From: Bordetella sp. BOR01
GTDB lineage: Bacteria; Pseudomonadota; Gammaproteobacteria; Burkholderiales; Burkholderiaceae_B
Direction of reading: 5' to 3'
DNA: 64,000 nucleotides
Assembly (NCBI RefSeq): GCF_019218885.1
Contig: NZ_JAHUWT010000001.1
Coordinates: 186,001-250,000 of the forward strand
The notes under the pieces: model-generated
The model's input: only the letters and a program-made list of their open reading frames with translations
What the model was told of the DNA's origin: nothing
Database searches by the model: none
Made by a program: the position numbers and the translations under genes
In this document: positions 15,600-24,106 of the stretch, piece after piece
Numbering within the stretch: position 1 is the stretch's first letter
Layout of the letters: each line of letters begins with the position of its first letter

Positions 15600-16361
15600 A
15601 TGGAAACTGACAACCCCTTCAAGCAGGCGCTTCAGTCAGGCCAGCGCCAAATCGGACTCTGGCTGTCGATGGCGAACCCCTACTGCGCGGAAATGTGCGC
15701 AAGCTGTGGCTTCGACTGGGTGCTGATCGACGGCGAGCACTCGCCCAATGACCTGAACTCAATTCTTGGCCAGCTGCAGGCCATTGCTTCCTACCCCACC
15801 CATGCGGTGGTGCGCCCGCCAGTGGGCGAGACGTGGCTGATCAAGCAATTGCTCGACCTGGGGGCCACCAGCCTGCTGGTGCCCATGGTAGATACTGCAG
15901 AACAGGCGCGCCAACTCGTGCAGGCGGTGCGCTATCCGCCGCACGGTGTACGGGGAGTGGGTTCCCGCCTGGCCCGCGTATCGCAATTCGGCGCTCAACC
16001 TGACTACATCAAGAAAGCGAACGATCGTATCTGCCTGCTGGTACAGATCGAGTCTCGCCTCGGGCTGGAAAACCTTGTTGAGATCGCGGCCGTCGACGGT
16101 GTCGATGGCGTGTTCATCGGGCCCTCCGATCTTTCAGCGTCGATGGGCCTGATTGGCCAGCCCGGCCATCCTGAAGTGCAGGCTGCCATCGCCGGTGCGA
16201 TCAAGCGCATCGCCGCAGCGGGCAAGCCGTCGGGAATTCTCAGCCTGAACACTGAAGATTCGCATCGCTATGTCGGGATGGGAGTCTGCTTCGTGGCGGT
16301 GGGTGGCGATATCGCCATTCTTACCGATGGGGCTCGGGAGCTTGCGAAGCAGTTCAAATAA
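15600..16361 (+). CDS. HpcH/HpaI-type 2-oxo acid aldolase
   Basis: 253 residues. This is a class II (metal-dependent) pyruvate aldolase of the HpcH/HpaI family, which splits 4-hydroxy-2-oxo acids into pyruvate (or a homologue) and an aldehyde. Visible active-site residues are His47 in 'DGEHSPND', Arg72 in 'VVRPPVG', metal ligands Glu151 in 'QIESRLG' and Asp177 in 'GPSDLSAS'. The ATG at 15600 follows the Bug stop by 2 bases and gives the usual N-terminus; a longer frame overlaps Bug. Context suggests it acts late in the pathway begun by the TfdA-like enzyme. Confidence 0.9.
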   Translation: METDNPFKQALQSGQRQIGLWLSMANPYCAEMCASCGFDWVLIDGEHSPNDLNSILGQLQAIASYPTHAVVRPPVGETWLIKQLLDLGATSLLVPMVDTAEQARQLVQAVRYPPHGVRGVGSRLARVSQFGAQPDYIKKANDRICLLVQIESRLGLENLVEIAAVDGVDGVFIGPSDLSASMGLIGQPGHPEVQAAIAGAIKRIAAAGKPSGILSLNTEDSHRYVGMGVCFVAVGGDIAILTDGARELAKQFK

Positions 16362-16550
16362 TCGTGGAGGCGGCCAGCTGTACCGCATCGGTGAACCATG
16401 GGTGCGGTGCCGGTCTTTCAACTCGATGTCAGCCTCGCAGGCACGAGACTGGCGGGCGGCTTAGTATGTGGTGTATCTCGCTACCGCCCGGGCTGGGAAC
16501 CGCGCCGACCCCGCGCCGCAATCCCGCCCGGCACACCAAGGAGAGACGCC

Positions 16551-17519
16551 ATGCAAGGAAGATTCCTGGGCGCGTTCGCGCTGTCGGCGGCCGCCTTGTG
16601 TTCCGCCAGCGCGAGCGCTGCGGACACCTGGCCCGCCAAACCCATCACCATCGTCGTGCCGTTCTCGCCCGGTGGGGCCAATGACCTGGTCGCCCGGCTG
16701 TACGCAAAGCAGATCGCCCGCGATCTCGATGCCGATGTGATCGTCGAGAACCGTGCCGGCGCGGGCGGCATCGTGGGCGCGGCCCACGTGGCACGCACAC
16801 TGCCCGATGGCTATACCTTCCTGGCCGCGTCCAATGGCACGGTCACCAATAGCCTGATTCGCTCCGACCAACCCTACAAAGACGAAGACATCGAGCCCGT
16901 GGCGCTGCTGTCCATCGTGCCCTCGATCATCGTCACCCATCCGTCCAATCCTGCCACCGATCTGAAGGACTTCGTCGCGCGGGCCAGGCAGCACGCTGAC
17001 AGGCCCGTCACGTTTTCCACCGCAGGCATGGGCAGCACGCCCGATTTCGTGAGCGCCATGGTGAAACTGGAATCGGGCATCAATGTGCAATCGATACCGT
17101 ACAAGAGTGGTTCCGAAGGCGTCACCGCCGTGATGGGCGGCCAGACTGACATGACCTCGGAGGCCAGCATGGTAACGCTGCCGCTGATCCAGTCCGGCAA
17201 ACTCAAGGCCCTGGCCACCACATGGGACAAGATGCCCTCTGCACCCGATATCAAGACCACCGCCGAACTGGGTTTTCCCAATATCCGCATTGGACACTGG
17301 GAAGGCCTGTACGCCCGCGCCGGCACGCCGCCGGAGATTCTCGACAAGGTGAACGCCGCGGTTCGCAAGGCCTCGCAATCCAGGGAAGTGCTGGATACAC
17401 TCAACGCCAGCAGCATCGTGCCGGGCACCATGACCCGCGCCGAATTTACCCAGTTCACGCAGGACGAGCGGGCGCGCCTTGGCAAAGTCGTGAAGGCCGC
17501 GCACATGCAGCCCGATTGA
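16551..17519 (+). CDS. Bug-family periplasmic receptor
   Basis: 322 residues from the ATG at 16551, which has AAGGAGA 7 bases upstream. The frame stays open upstream to 16398, but the leader from 16551 is a proper signal peptide ('FLGAFALSAAALCSASASAA'). Family markers are 'ITIVVPFSPGGANDLVARL', 'VENRAGAGGIVGAAHVA' and 'LPDGYTFLA'. It is separated from the aldolase by 189 bases and may have its own promoter, but the orientation fits the TfdA-like cluster. Confidence 0.9.
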   Translation: MQGRFLGAFALSAAALCSASASAADTWPAKPITIVVPFSPGGANDLVARLYAKQIARDLDADVIVENRAGAGGIVGAAHVARTLPDGYTFLAASNGTVTNSLIRSDQPYKDEDIEPVALLSIVPSIIVTHPSNPATDLKDFVARARQHADRPVTFSTAGMGSTPDFVSAMVKLESGINVQSIPYKSGSEGVTAVMGGQTDMTSEASMVTLPLIQSGKLKALATTWDKMPSAPDIKTTAELGFPNIRIGHWEGLYARAGTPPEILDKVNAAVRKASQSREVLDTLNASSIVPGTMTRAEFTQFTQDERARLGKVVKAAHMQPD

Positions 17520-17772
17520 GCGTTACCGCCCGCGCGTGATCCCCGAACGAACCGAGACGACGTGAATGGCAGTTACCGCGCTGGAATCAGGGTGGTGGTT
17601 TGATGCGACCGCTTTTCTTGCTCCGCCCCCCGCATCCCCGCATCCAGGCCGAATGCCGATCCGTCTCCATGCTTGAAAACTCGTCTGGCCGATGGCGGGA
17701 AATGCACGTATTTCCGCTGGAATGCCGTCCCATGGCATGATAGCGGCGTTAATTTTCATGCCTGCTCCGAAT

Positions 17773-19074
17773 ATGTCGAATTTGATCGTACATGGCGGTC
17801 TTCCGTTACGCGGCCAGATCGTGCCATCCGCCAACAAGAATGCCGTTCTTCCCATCTTGTGCGCCACGCTGCTTACCGACCAGCCGCTACGCCTGGTCGG
17901 CGTGCCCGAGATTACCGACGTCAAGAAGATTCTTCAGATCTTTCGCACGCTGGGCAGCGACGTGAGAGTGGACTTTGCCACCGGCATCCTCGACGTGCAT
18001 CATCGGGCCACGCAGTTTGATCCCGCCGAGCACAAGCTGCCCGAAGAGATGCGTTCTTCGATCATGTTGGTGCCGCCGCTGTTGGCCCGGTTTGGCGTTG
18101 CGCGCCTGGAGAACGATGTCAAAGGCTGCACCCTGGGCGTGCGCGAAATCGATCCGCACGTCGAGGTATTCGAGCGCTTCGGCGCCTGCGTGGAACGCAC
18201 CGCCGGGTCGCTGATCGTGCGCACGGGCTCGACTATGGTCGCCAATGACCATTGGCTGGACTACGCATCGGTTACCACCACCGAAAACTTCGTGCTGTGC
18301 GCGGCGTCCGCCGACGGTGCATCGACCTTGGTCAATGCCGCATCGGAACCCCATGTGCAGGAATTCTGCCGTTTCCTGGCAATGCTGGGCGTAGAGATCG
18401 GCGGTATCGGCACGTCGCGCCTGAGAATAGAAAAAGGCCGCAAGCTCGGCGGCGGCGAATTCCGCTTCAGCGAAGATTTCCACGAGATTGCTACCTTTCT
18501 TGCGCTGGGTGCCATCACCGGGGGCGATATCGTGGTCAAGAACAGCGCGCCAGAACAGTTCCCGCTTATCGACCGTACCTTCGCCAAGTTCGGCGTGGAA
18601 GTGGTGCATCGCGATGGCTGGTCGCGGACCATCCTGGATGGCCCCTTGCGGGTGCGCAAGCCCTTCACCCAGAATATTCTTACCAAGGTGGAAGCGGCGC
18701 CGTGGCCCTATCTGCCGGTGGATTTGCTACCCATTTTCATCGCGCTGGGTGTCAAGGCAGAAGGCAGCGCGATGTTCTGGAACAAGGTCTACGACGGGGC
18801 CATGGGCTGGTCCGTCGAATTGTCCAAGTTCGGTGCGCACGTATTCTTGTCCGACCCGCATCGCCTGGTGACTTTCGGCGGCCTGCCGCTAAGCCCCGCC
18901 AAAGTCGAGAGCCCATACATTATTCGCGTGGCCATAGCACTGCTGATGGTGGCCGCAAGCGTCAAGGGCCGCTCAGAGATCGCCAACGCGCTGCCTATCC
19001 GGCGCGCGCACCCCGGTTTTGTGGAAAACCTGTGTTCGGTGGGCGCGAACGTGGAGTGGACCAGCGGCGAATAA
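17773..19074 (+). CDS. Divergent MurA-type enolpyruvyl transferase
   Basis: 433 residues from the ATG at 17773 (in-frame ATGs at 17692 and 17758 are possible). MurA transfers enolpyruvate from PEP to UDP-GlcNAc, the first committed step of peptidoglycan synthesis. Catalytic positions can be matched: Lys22-Asn23 in 'SANKNAVLPIL', Arg94 in 'EMRSSI', Cys119 and Arg124 in 'KGCTLGVRE', Asp in 'LPVDLLPIF' and Arg in 'YIIRVAIALL'. Outside these the sequence differs greatly from the usual proteobacterial MurA. It is not next to cell-envelope or his genes, so it is probably a second, paralogous enzyme. The substrate is unproven. It converges with the DksA-like gene. Confidence 0.85.
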   Translation: MSNLIVHGGLPLRGQIVPSANKNAVLPILCATLLTDQPLRLVGVPEITDVKKILQIFRTLGSDVRVDFATGILDVHHRATQFDPAEHKLPEEMRSSIMLVPPLLARFGVARLENDVKGCTLGVREIDPHVEVFERFGACVERTAGSLIVRTGSTMVANDHWLDYASVTTTENFVLCAASADGASTLVNAASEPHVQEFCRFLAMLGVEIGGIGTSRLRIEKGRKLGGGEFRFSEDFHEIATFLALGAITGGDIVVKNSAPEQFPLIDRTFAKFGVEVVHRDGWSRTILDGPLRVRKPFTQNILTKVEAAPWPYLPVDLLPIFIALGVKAEGSAMFWNKVYDGAMGWSVELSKFGAHVFLSDPHRLVTFGGLPLSPAKVESPYIIRVAIALLMVAASVKGRSEIANALPIRRAHPGFVENLCSVGANVEWTSGE

Positions 19075-19107
19075 TCGCTCCAGGCGATCGATACCGCCGC
19101 GGCCCGG

Positions 19108-19578
19108 TCAGGCCCGCCGGGGTTCCGCCATTCCGGATTCGACCCGTTCGTGGCGTTCCTGGGCCTCGATGCACAGTTCGGCGGTAGGGCGGGCCAGCAG
19201 CCGGCGCAAGCCTATCGGTTCGCCAGTGTCGCGGCACCAGCCGTAAGATCCGTCGCGAATGCGTTCCAGCGCCAGGTCGATCTTGCGCAATTGCTTGAAT
19301 TCCCGGTCGCGCAGCCGCAGTTCCAGCGAGTGCTCTTCCTCGATGGACGCCATGTCGGCGGGGTCGGCGTGGGCTTCGTCGTCTTTCAGCCGGCTTTGCA
19401 TGTCATAGGCCGACACCAGCAGTTCCGCACGAGCCAGGATCAGGCGTGCGCGGAAAAACTGCAGTTGCCGCTCGGACATGTAGTCGCTCTTGGGGGCTTT
19501 CAGCAGCGCAGCCTGTGTCAAGGGCAGATCGGCGGCTGTCGCCAGGGCGCTGGCAAGTTCAGCGGATGGAATTTTCAT
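19108..19578 (-). CDS. DksA/TraR-family protein with only two zinc-finger cysteines
   Basis: 156 residues. DksA proteins enter the RNA polymerase secondary channel and, with ppGpp, retune transcription. The start of the DksA core is 'YMSERQLQFFRARL' (33-46). The coiled-coil tip keeps the key acids as Asp72-x2-Asp75-x-Ala77 ('DPADMAS'). The zinc finger keeps only Cys115 and Cys136; the other two positions are Thr118 ('WCRDTG') and Ala139 ('CIEA'). Loss of ligands resembles DksA2 of Pseudomonas, which works without zinc. It stands alone, convergent with the murA-like gene. Confidence 0.85.
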   Translation of the reverse strand: MKIPSAELASALATAADLPLTQAALLKAPKSDYMSERQLQFFRARLILARAELLVSAYDMQSRLKDDEAHADPADMASIEEEHSLELRLRDREFKQLRKIDLALERIRDGSYGWCRDTGEPIGLRRLLARPTAELCIEAQERHERVESGMAEPRRA

Positions 19579-19631
19579 GAGACCCCCTTTTATCGGGTTG
19601 TCGCATGTCCACTGGCCACAGCGATTTCGAT

Positions 19632-20066
19632 TTACTGGCGCAGGAACAGCGATATGTCTAAATGAGGACTGCGATCCAGGTCGGTGGATGCAGCAACATG
19701 TTCTGCAGGTTGCGCCAGGGACCGTTCAAGTTTGGACGCAATCAGTTGTTTGGAAGCATCGGCCAGCAGTGCTGGCAACGAGGGCCAGGGGCCGTTGTCG
19801 GCGCCCGTACCCAGCGTATACGTCAGTAAAGCATCGGCACCGGCATAGCTGCCTATGCTGATGATGCGGCCTGTTTCTCCGCGCAACAGCAGCCTTGAAT
19901 CGATTGCATACAGGCGGTAGATGCGCCACTGCGACTGCAAGGCGTTCCGGCGGTGCGGCTGGGAAGGCGACGCCCGGACATCGTGTTGCCCGGCCTGCTT
20001 GGCGCGCGGCAACAGCTGTACCACGACATTCAGCAAGCGCGCGAGGAAGCGCTCCAGGACCTTCAT
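19632..20066 (-). CDS. Hypothetical protein
   Basis: 144 residues from the ATG at 20066, preceded on its strand by AAGGCGGAA. The N-terminus ('MKVLERFLARLLNVVVQLL') is amphipathic to hydrophobic. The rest shows no recognised domain, with a possible beta-rich part 'WRIYRLYAIDSRLLL'. No homologue family is recognised. It lies between the dksA-like gene and the oligopeptidase, both also leftward. Reality as a gene is likely but not certain; the frame reads more protein-like than the alternatives. Confidence 0.45.
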   Translation of the reverse strand: MKVLERFLARLLNVVVQLLPRAKQAGQHDVRASPSQPHRRNALQSQWRIYRLYAIDSRLLLRGETGRIISIGSYAGADALLTYTLGTGADNGPWPSLPALLADASKQLIASKLERSLAQPAEHVAASTDLDRSPHLDISLFLRQ

Positions 20067-20194
20067 AACAATTTCCGCCTTGATGTAGCCTGCCCGAGAA
20101 TATGCATCGCCACATGCACGCATCCAATGAGCATACGCCTATAGTGCGGAAATAACGATGTTTGTATGTTTCCGTTCGCATTCAGCCACTGCGG

Positions 20195-22261
20195 TCAGGC
20201 TTGGGGACGCACCTCGAGCCCTGTCCAGTACGCCGCGAAGGCCCACGTGTCGGCGACTTCTTCAATGACCTTGGCCATGGGCTTGCCCGCGCCGTGGCCG
20301 GCCCGGGTCTCGATGCGGACCAGATGCCACTTGTCGCCGATATCGGCTGCCTGGACGGCGGCAATGTACTTGAAGGTATGGCCAGGAACCACGCGGTCGT
20401 CGGTATCGGCGGTCGTGGCCAGGATGGCCGGATAATTCTTGCCCGGGCTGATATTGTGATAGGGCGAATAGGCATGCAGGCGGTGGAAATACGCCTCTTG
20501 CTCTGGATCGCCGTAATCCGTCACCCATAGTTGCCCGCCCGTGAACCGGCGGTAGCGCAGCATGTCCATCACGCCCACGCCCGGCAAGGCGGCGGCAAAC
20601 AGATCCGGCCGTTGATTGACGACGGCGCCTATCAGCAGGCCGCCATTGGATTCGCCCTGGATCGCCAGCCCGTCGGGCGATGCGATGCCTTCCGCCTTCA
20701 GATATTCGCCGGCCGCGATGAAGTCGTCGAAGGCATTCTGCTTGTTCTCCAGGCGCCCCGCGTCATGCCATGCCTTGCCGTACTCGCCGCCGCCGCGGAT
20801 GTTGGCGATGGCCAGTGTTCCTCCTTGCTCCACCCAGGCCAGCTGCGGCGGCGAATAGTAGGGGATCATGCTGATCCCGAACCCGCCATAGGCGTAGAGC
20901 AGGGTGGGTGCCGGCCCGGTGCTGTCCGTACGCCGGACGATGAACATCGGAATGCGCGTGCCATCCTTCGATGTGTAGAAGCGCTGCTCGACCGCAATGC
21001 GGTCGACGTCGAAGCCCGCGTCCGGCGCGGCCCACACCGTGCTTGTGTTGTCCGTCAGGTCATGGCGGTAGACCGTGGTGGGGGCGTTGAAGCTGGTGAA
21101 GACGAAGAAGGCCTCGGCGCTTTGCTGACGGCCCTGGAAACCGCCGGCGCTGCCTATGCCGGGTAGCCGCACCTTGCCGGCGGGCGTACCGTCGAGACGG
21201 TAGCGGCGGATTTCGGTTTTCGCATCGACCAGGTACGACGCAATCAACTGCCCGCCCAGCAGCCAGGCGTTGGTCAGTACAGCTTCTTGCTGGGGCACTA
21301 TATCTTTAAATGCAGGCGCGGCATCGGCAAGGTCCAGCGTCACGATTTTCTTGCGTTCCGCGCCCAGGCTGGCCAGGGCGTACAACTGGGTGGCCACATT
21401 GCCGAAGACCAGCCATTCGGTATCGACATTCTCGACCAGCTTGCGGGGCTGCCAGTCGGCGGTGGCGAGATCGATGATGGCCAGTGCATTGGCGCCGGGC
21501 CCTGGCGTGGACGTGATGACGGCATAGCGGCCGTCTTCGGTGACGTCGGCCAGGTGCAGCAGGTTTGGCTGGTCCGGCGTTGCGTACACCAGCCGGTCTT
21601 GCGATTGTGCAGTGCCCAGCGCGTGATAGTAGACCGCGTGGTTTGCCACGCCGGCCAGGGACGAGGCACCTGGTTCCGCAGCAGGGTAGCGGGAATAGAA
21701 GAAACCCGCGCCGTTCCTTGCCCAGGCGATGCTGGTGAAGCGCGCCCATTCGACCTGGTCCTGCAGCATCTCGTTCGAGTCCACGACCAACACCTTGATC
21801 GTGCGCCAGTCGGAGCCTGACTGTTGCACCGCATAGGCGACATGCGAGCCGTCATCCGACGCCGCCCATTCGGCCAGCGCGGTCGTGCCATCCTTTGCCC
21901 AGCCGTTGGGGTCGATCAGCACGCGCGCCGACCCGTGGACACCGTCGCGCATGACCAGCATTGCCTGGTCCTGCAGGCCGGAATGCCGCATATAGAAATA
22001 GCGGCCGCCGCGTTCGTGCGGTACGGTCACTTGCTCGTGATCGAACAGCGCACTCAGTCTTTTCCTGAACACGTTGCGGCCGGGCAGGGTACCCAGATAG
22101 TCCTGGGTCAGCCTGTTCTGGGCCTGGACCCAGGCGACAACCTCGGCATCGCTGCGAGCGTCGTTTTCGAGCCAGCGGTAGGGGTCGTGCACAGCCTGGC
22201 CAAAATGCGTTTCCACCTTGCCGACACGCCGGGTTTCCGGATAGGCGATTTGTTGCTTCAT
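20195..22261 (-). CDS. Prolyl oligopeptidase family serine peptidase (S9A)
   Basis: 688 residues from the ATG at 22261. Prolyl oligopeptidases cut short peptides after proline. The N-terminal part (about 1-75, 'DPYRWLENDARSD') and a seven-bladed propeller (about 75-415) precede the alpha/beta-hydrolase domain. The catalytic triad is visible: Ser538 in 'GESNGG', Asp622 in 'DTDDRVVP' and His656 in 'RAGHGAG'. There is no signal peptide, so it is probably cytoplasmic. The frame is open further upstream, but the family N-terminus fits 22261. It is unlinked to peptide transport genes here. Confidence 0.93.
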   Translation of the reverse strand: MKQQIAYPETRRVGKVETHFGQAVHDPYRWLENDARSDAEVVAWVQAQNRLTQDYLGTLPGRNVFRKRLSALFDHEQVTVPHERGGRYFYMRHSGLQDQAMLVMRDGVHGSARVLIDPNGWAKDGTTALAEWAASDDGSHVAYAVQQSGSDWRTIKVLVVDSNEMLQDQVEWARFTSIAWARNGAGFFYSRYPAAEPGASSLAGVANHAVYYHALGTAQSQDRLVYATPDQPNLLHLADVTEDGRYAVITSTPGPGANALAIIDLATADWQPRKLVENVDTEWLVFGNVATQLYALASLGAERKKIVTLDLADAAPAFKDIVPQQEAVLTNAWLLGGQLIASYLVDAKTEIRRYRLDGTPAGKVRLPGIGSAGGFQGRQQSAEAFFVFTSFNAPTTVYRHDLTDNTSTVWAAPDAGFDVDRIAVEQRFYTSKDGTRIPMFIVRRTDSTGPAPTLLYAYGGFGISMIPYYSPPQLAWVEQGGTLAIANIRGGGEYGKAWHDAGRLENKQNAFDDFIAAGEYLKAEGIASPDGLAIQGESNGGLLIGAVVNQRPDLFAAALPGVGVMDMLRYRRFTGGQLWVTDYGDPEQEAYFHRLHAYSPYHNISPGKNYPAILATTADTDDRVVPGHTFKYIAAVQAADIGDKWHLVRIETRAGHGAGKPMAKVIEEVADTWAFAAYWTGLEVRPQA

Positions 22262-22408
22262 GGGGAAAATTCCAAAGTCGGGGCCGTGCAACTGCCAAAG
22301 GCCGGCCTTGCAGCTCGATGGGATCGCAGATCGGCAGCGTGCTTGCCGTTCTGATGGCCTTGGCCAACTGGTCGATGACCTTGGCAAGCGTGAACTTGCG
22401 GCCATCGA

Positions 22409-23062
22409 CTACCTGGCTGCAAGGGCGTCCCTTGCTATTCCATTGACATAGATGTCTACGCCCAGTTGCCGTTGTGTAAAGGCAAAGTCGCTTTCTCGCA
22501 GATAACCGTCGAACCAGTTCAAGAGTTCTTTAGCGGTCGCGCTGTTCCGGTAGGCAATAAGCTCGACAGTAAGCGGCGCGCTGAAGCCAATATCGAATTT
22601 CGTGTCGAATAGCGACTCGCCCGCAAGTCGAGCCCGGAATAGGCCATCGCCATCGTAGCGGAAGGAGATTTCGGCTTTGGTGAACAACTCGTCGCTGTAG
22701 GTCGCGATCAACCCGGGGGATTCCCACCAATCGTCCCCGGTCAACGAGTTCGGCGTGCCTTCGCCCTTGAAGTCGATATGGATTTTTTCAAGGCTGCGAT
22801 AATCACGCTCGTGGAAGCGCTTGAGGGGAATTTTCAGCCATTGCGTCTCAAGGTAGGGATCCAGCCATTGGGATGCGTCATCTTCTGGATCATTGTTCGG
22901 ATCGAAGAAAAACCTTGGCGATGTCGCTCGCAAGTTCAAGGTAGCGAACTCGTCCAGGGCCTGGCCTGGCCAGGATCCGCTGGTCGCTCGCAGTGTGAGG
23001 CTGGGCTCTATGGCGGGAACTTCAATCGGATGATCCTGGTAGGTCAGCTTGAAATATCCCAT
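22409..23062 (-). CDS. Hypothetical protein
   Basis: 217 residues, with an AGGGA ribosome site before the ATG at 23062. No domain is recognised. It is acidic and aromatic rich, with beta-strand-like stretches ('SLTLRATSGSW', 'AEISFRYDGDGLFRARLAG', 'APLTVELIAYRN'). It has no signal peptide and no membrane segment. Codon use looks less GC-biased than that of neighbours, a hint of transfer. A role as a partner or immunity-type protein cannot be excluded but has no support. Confidence 0.6.
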   Translation of the reverse strand: MGYFKLTYQDHPIEVPAIEPSLTLRATSGSWPGQALDEFATLNLRATSPRFFFDPNNDPEDDASQWLDPYLETQWLKIPLKRFHERDYRSLEKIHIDFKGEGTPNSLTGDDWWESPGLIATYSDELFTKAEISFRYDGDGLFRARLAGESLFDTKFDIGFSAPLTVELIAYRNSATAKELLNWFDGYLRESDFAFTQRQLGVDIYVNGIARDALAAR

Positions 23063-23160
23063 GATTTTCCCTGGATTCCTCTGGCATAGGCAATTGATCC
23101 AAGCAATCGACTATACAAGAGAACGACTGCTGCCGGCCTGCAGAACCAGCCGCTTGCGGG

Positions 23161-23190
23161 CCGTAGCGGGCACCCACATGCACGCTACGG
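23161..23190. terminator. 8-bp perfect hairpin
   Basis: CCGTAGCG (23161-23168) pairs with CGCTACGG (23183-23190) around 14 bases, in the 254-base gap between the hypothetical gene and the YcaC-like gene, both leftward. No T-tract is seen on the leftward strand. It could mark the end of the YcaC-like transcript. Confidence 0.35.
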
Positions 23191-23316
23191 ATCATGGCCG
23201 CAGTTGCTGAACGTTCGATCTTGCCAAAGGCCAAAATAGAGAGGGATGGCGAGGCTAGCCGAGCAATCGGCCTTTTCGCCAGGCGTCGCTCAATAATCTC
23301 TTCATCCCGGCTCAGA

Positions 23317-23970
23317 TCAGCCCGCGTTGCCAGGCACAGGCGTGTTGAGCAGCTGCTGTTCCCACAGGAACGCGATGCCGCTACCGCCGGCGTGCTGCGT
23401 GACCACTTCCGTCAGTGCGATGGCTTGATCGGTCCGAGCCCAGTCGCGCTGCCATTCGGACGCCACCGCCAGCCAGGTCATCATGTTCGCGCCGGCCGCG
23501 ATCATGCGCTGGATGGCGACCTGATGGGCCTCGACCGAAACAGCGCCCGACGCGTCGGTGACCACGGTAACGTCCCAGCCTTCGCCGAGGGCCTGGATTG
23601 TCGGCATCGCGACGCACACCTCGGTCCACAGGCCAGCGATGATCAGCTGCTTGCGGCCTGTCGCCTTGACCGCGTCCACCACCTTCTGGTCCTGCCAGGT
23701 GTTGATGAACGTACGGTCGATCACCTCTTGGCCGGGAAACACATCGGTGATCTGGGGGAACAGCAGTCCGCCCCGGTCAGCGATCACCGTCGTCAGGATG
23801 GTAGGGACGCCGAAGGCCTTGGCGGCCTTTGCCAGGCCCGCCGTATTGTTGATCACCATCTGCGGTTCGTGGCTGTTCACGTTCGCGAGTTGGTAAGGCT
23901 GGTGGTCGATCAGAACGAGTACCGAGTCTTCCGGACGAAGAAGCGAAGCAAGGCCGTTACGAAAAGTCAT
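23317..23970 (-). CDS. YcaC-like isochorismatase-family hydrolase
   Basis: 217 residues from the ATG at 23970; the open frame further upstream is antisense to the LysR gene. It belongs to the isochorismatase-like cysteine hydrolases and is strikingly like E. coli YcaC across 'VDAVKATGRKQLIIAG', 'TEVCVAMP' and 'VVTDASGA'. The nucleophile is Cys119 and the triad aspartate is Asp22 ('LIDHQPYQ'). The lysine of the triad is not obvious at the expected place ('IDRTFINTW'). The physiological substrate of YcaC proteins is unknown. It is divergent from a LysR regulator 137 bases away. Confidence 0.88.
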   Translation of the reverse strand: MTFRNGLASLLRPEDSVLVLIDHQPYQLANVNSHEPQMVINNTAGLAKAAKAFGVPTILTTVIADRGGLLFPQITDVFPGQEVIDRTFINTWQDQKVVDAVKATGRKQLIIAGLWTEVCVAMPTIQALGEGWDVTVVTDASGAVSVEAHQVAIQRMIAAGANMMTWLAVASEWQRDWARTDQAIALTEVVTQHAGGSGIAFLWEQQLLNTPVPGNAG

Positions 23971-24106
23971 TAGTGCATCCTTTGCAGTGGTGAGCGGGAT
24001 AGGCTTCCGGGGGGCACGCGCCAGCGGCGAGGTTGCCGGGAAGCCATATTCTGCTGTTCCCGTATTCGATGCGGTAGTACCATTTTGCGGCGAGCTGTGT
24101 CGCAGA

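Noticed and set aside
22262-22408. Possible remnant of a small gene between the oligopeptidase and the orphan protein
   Set aside because: Both strands give short readable stretches, but no start with a ribosome site and no recognisable family.
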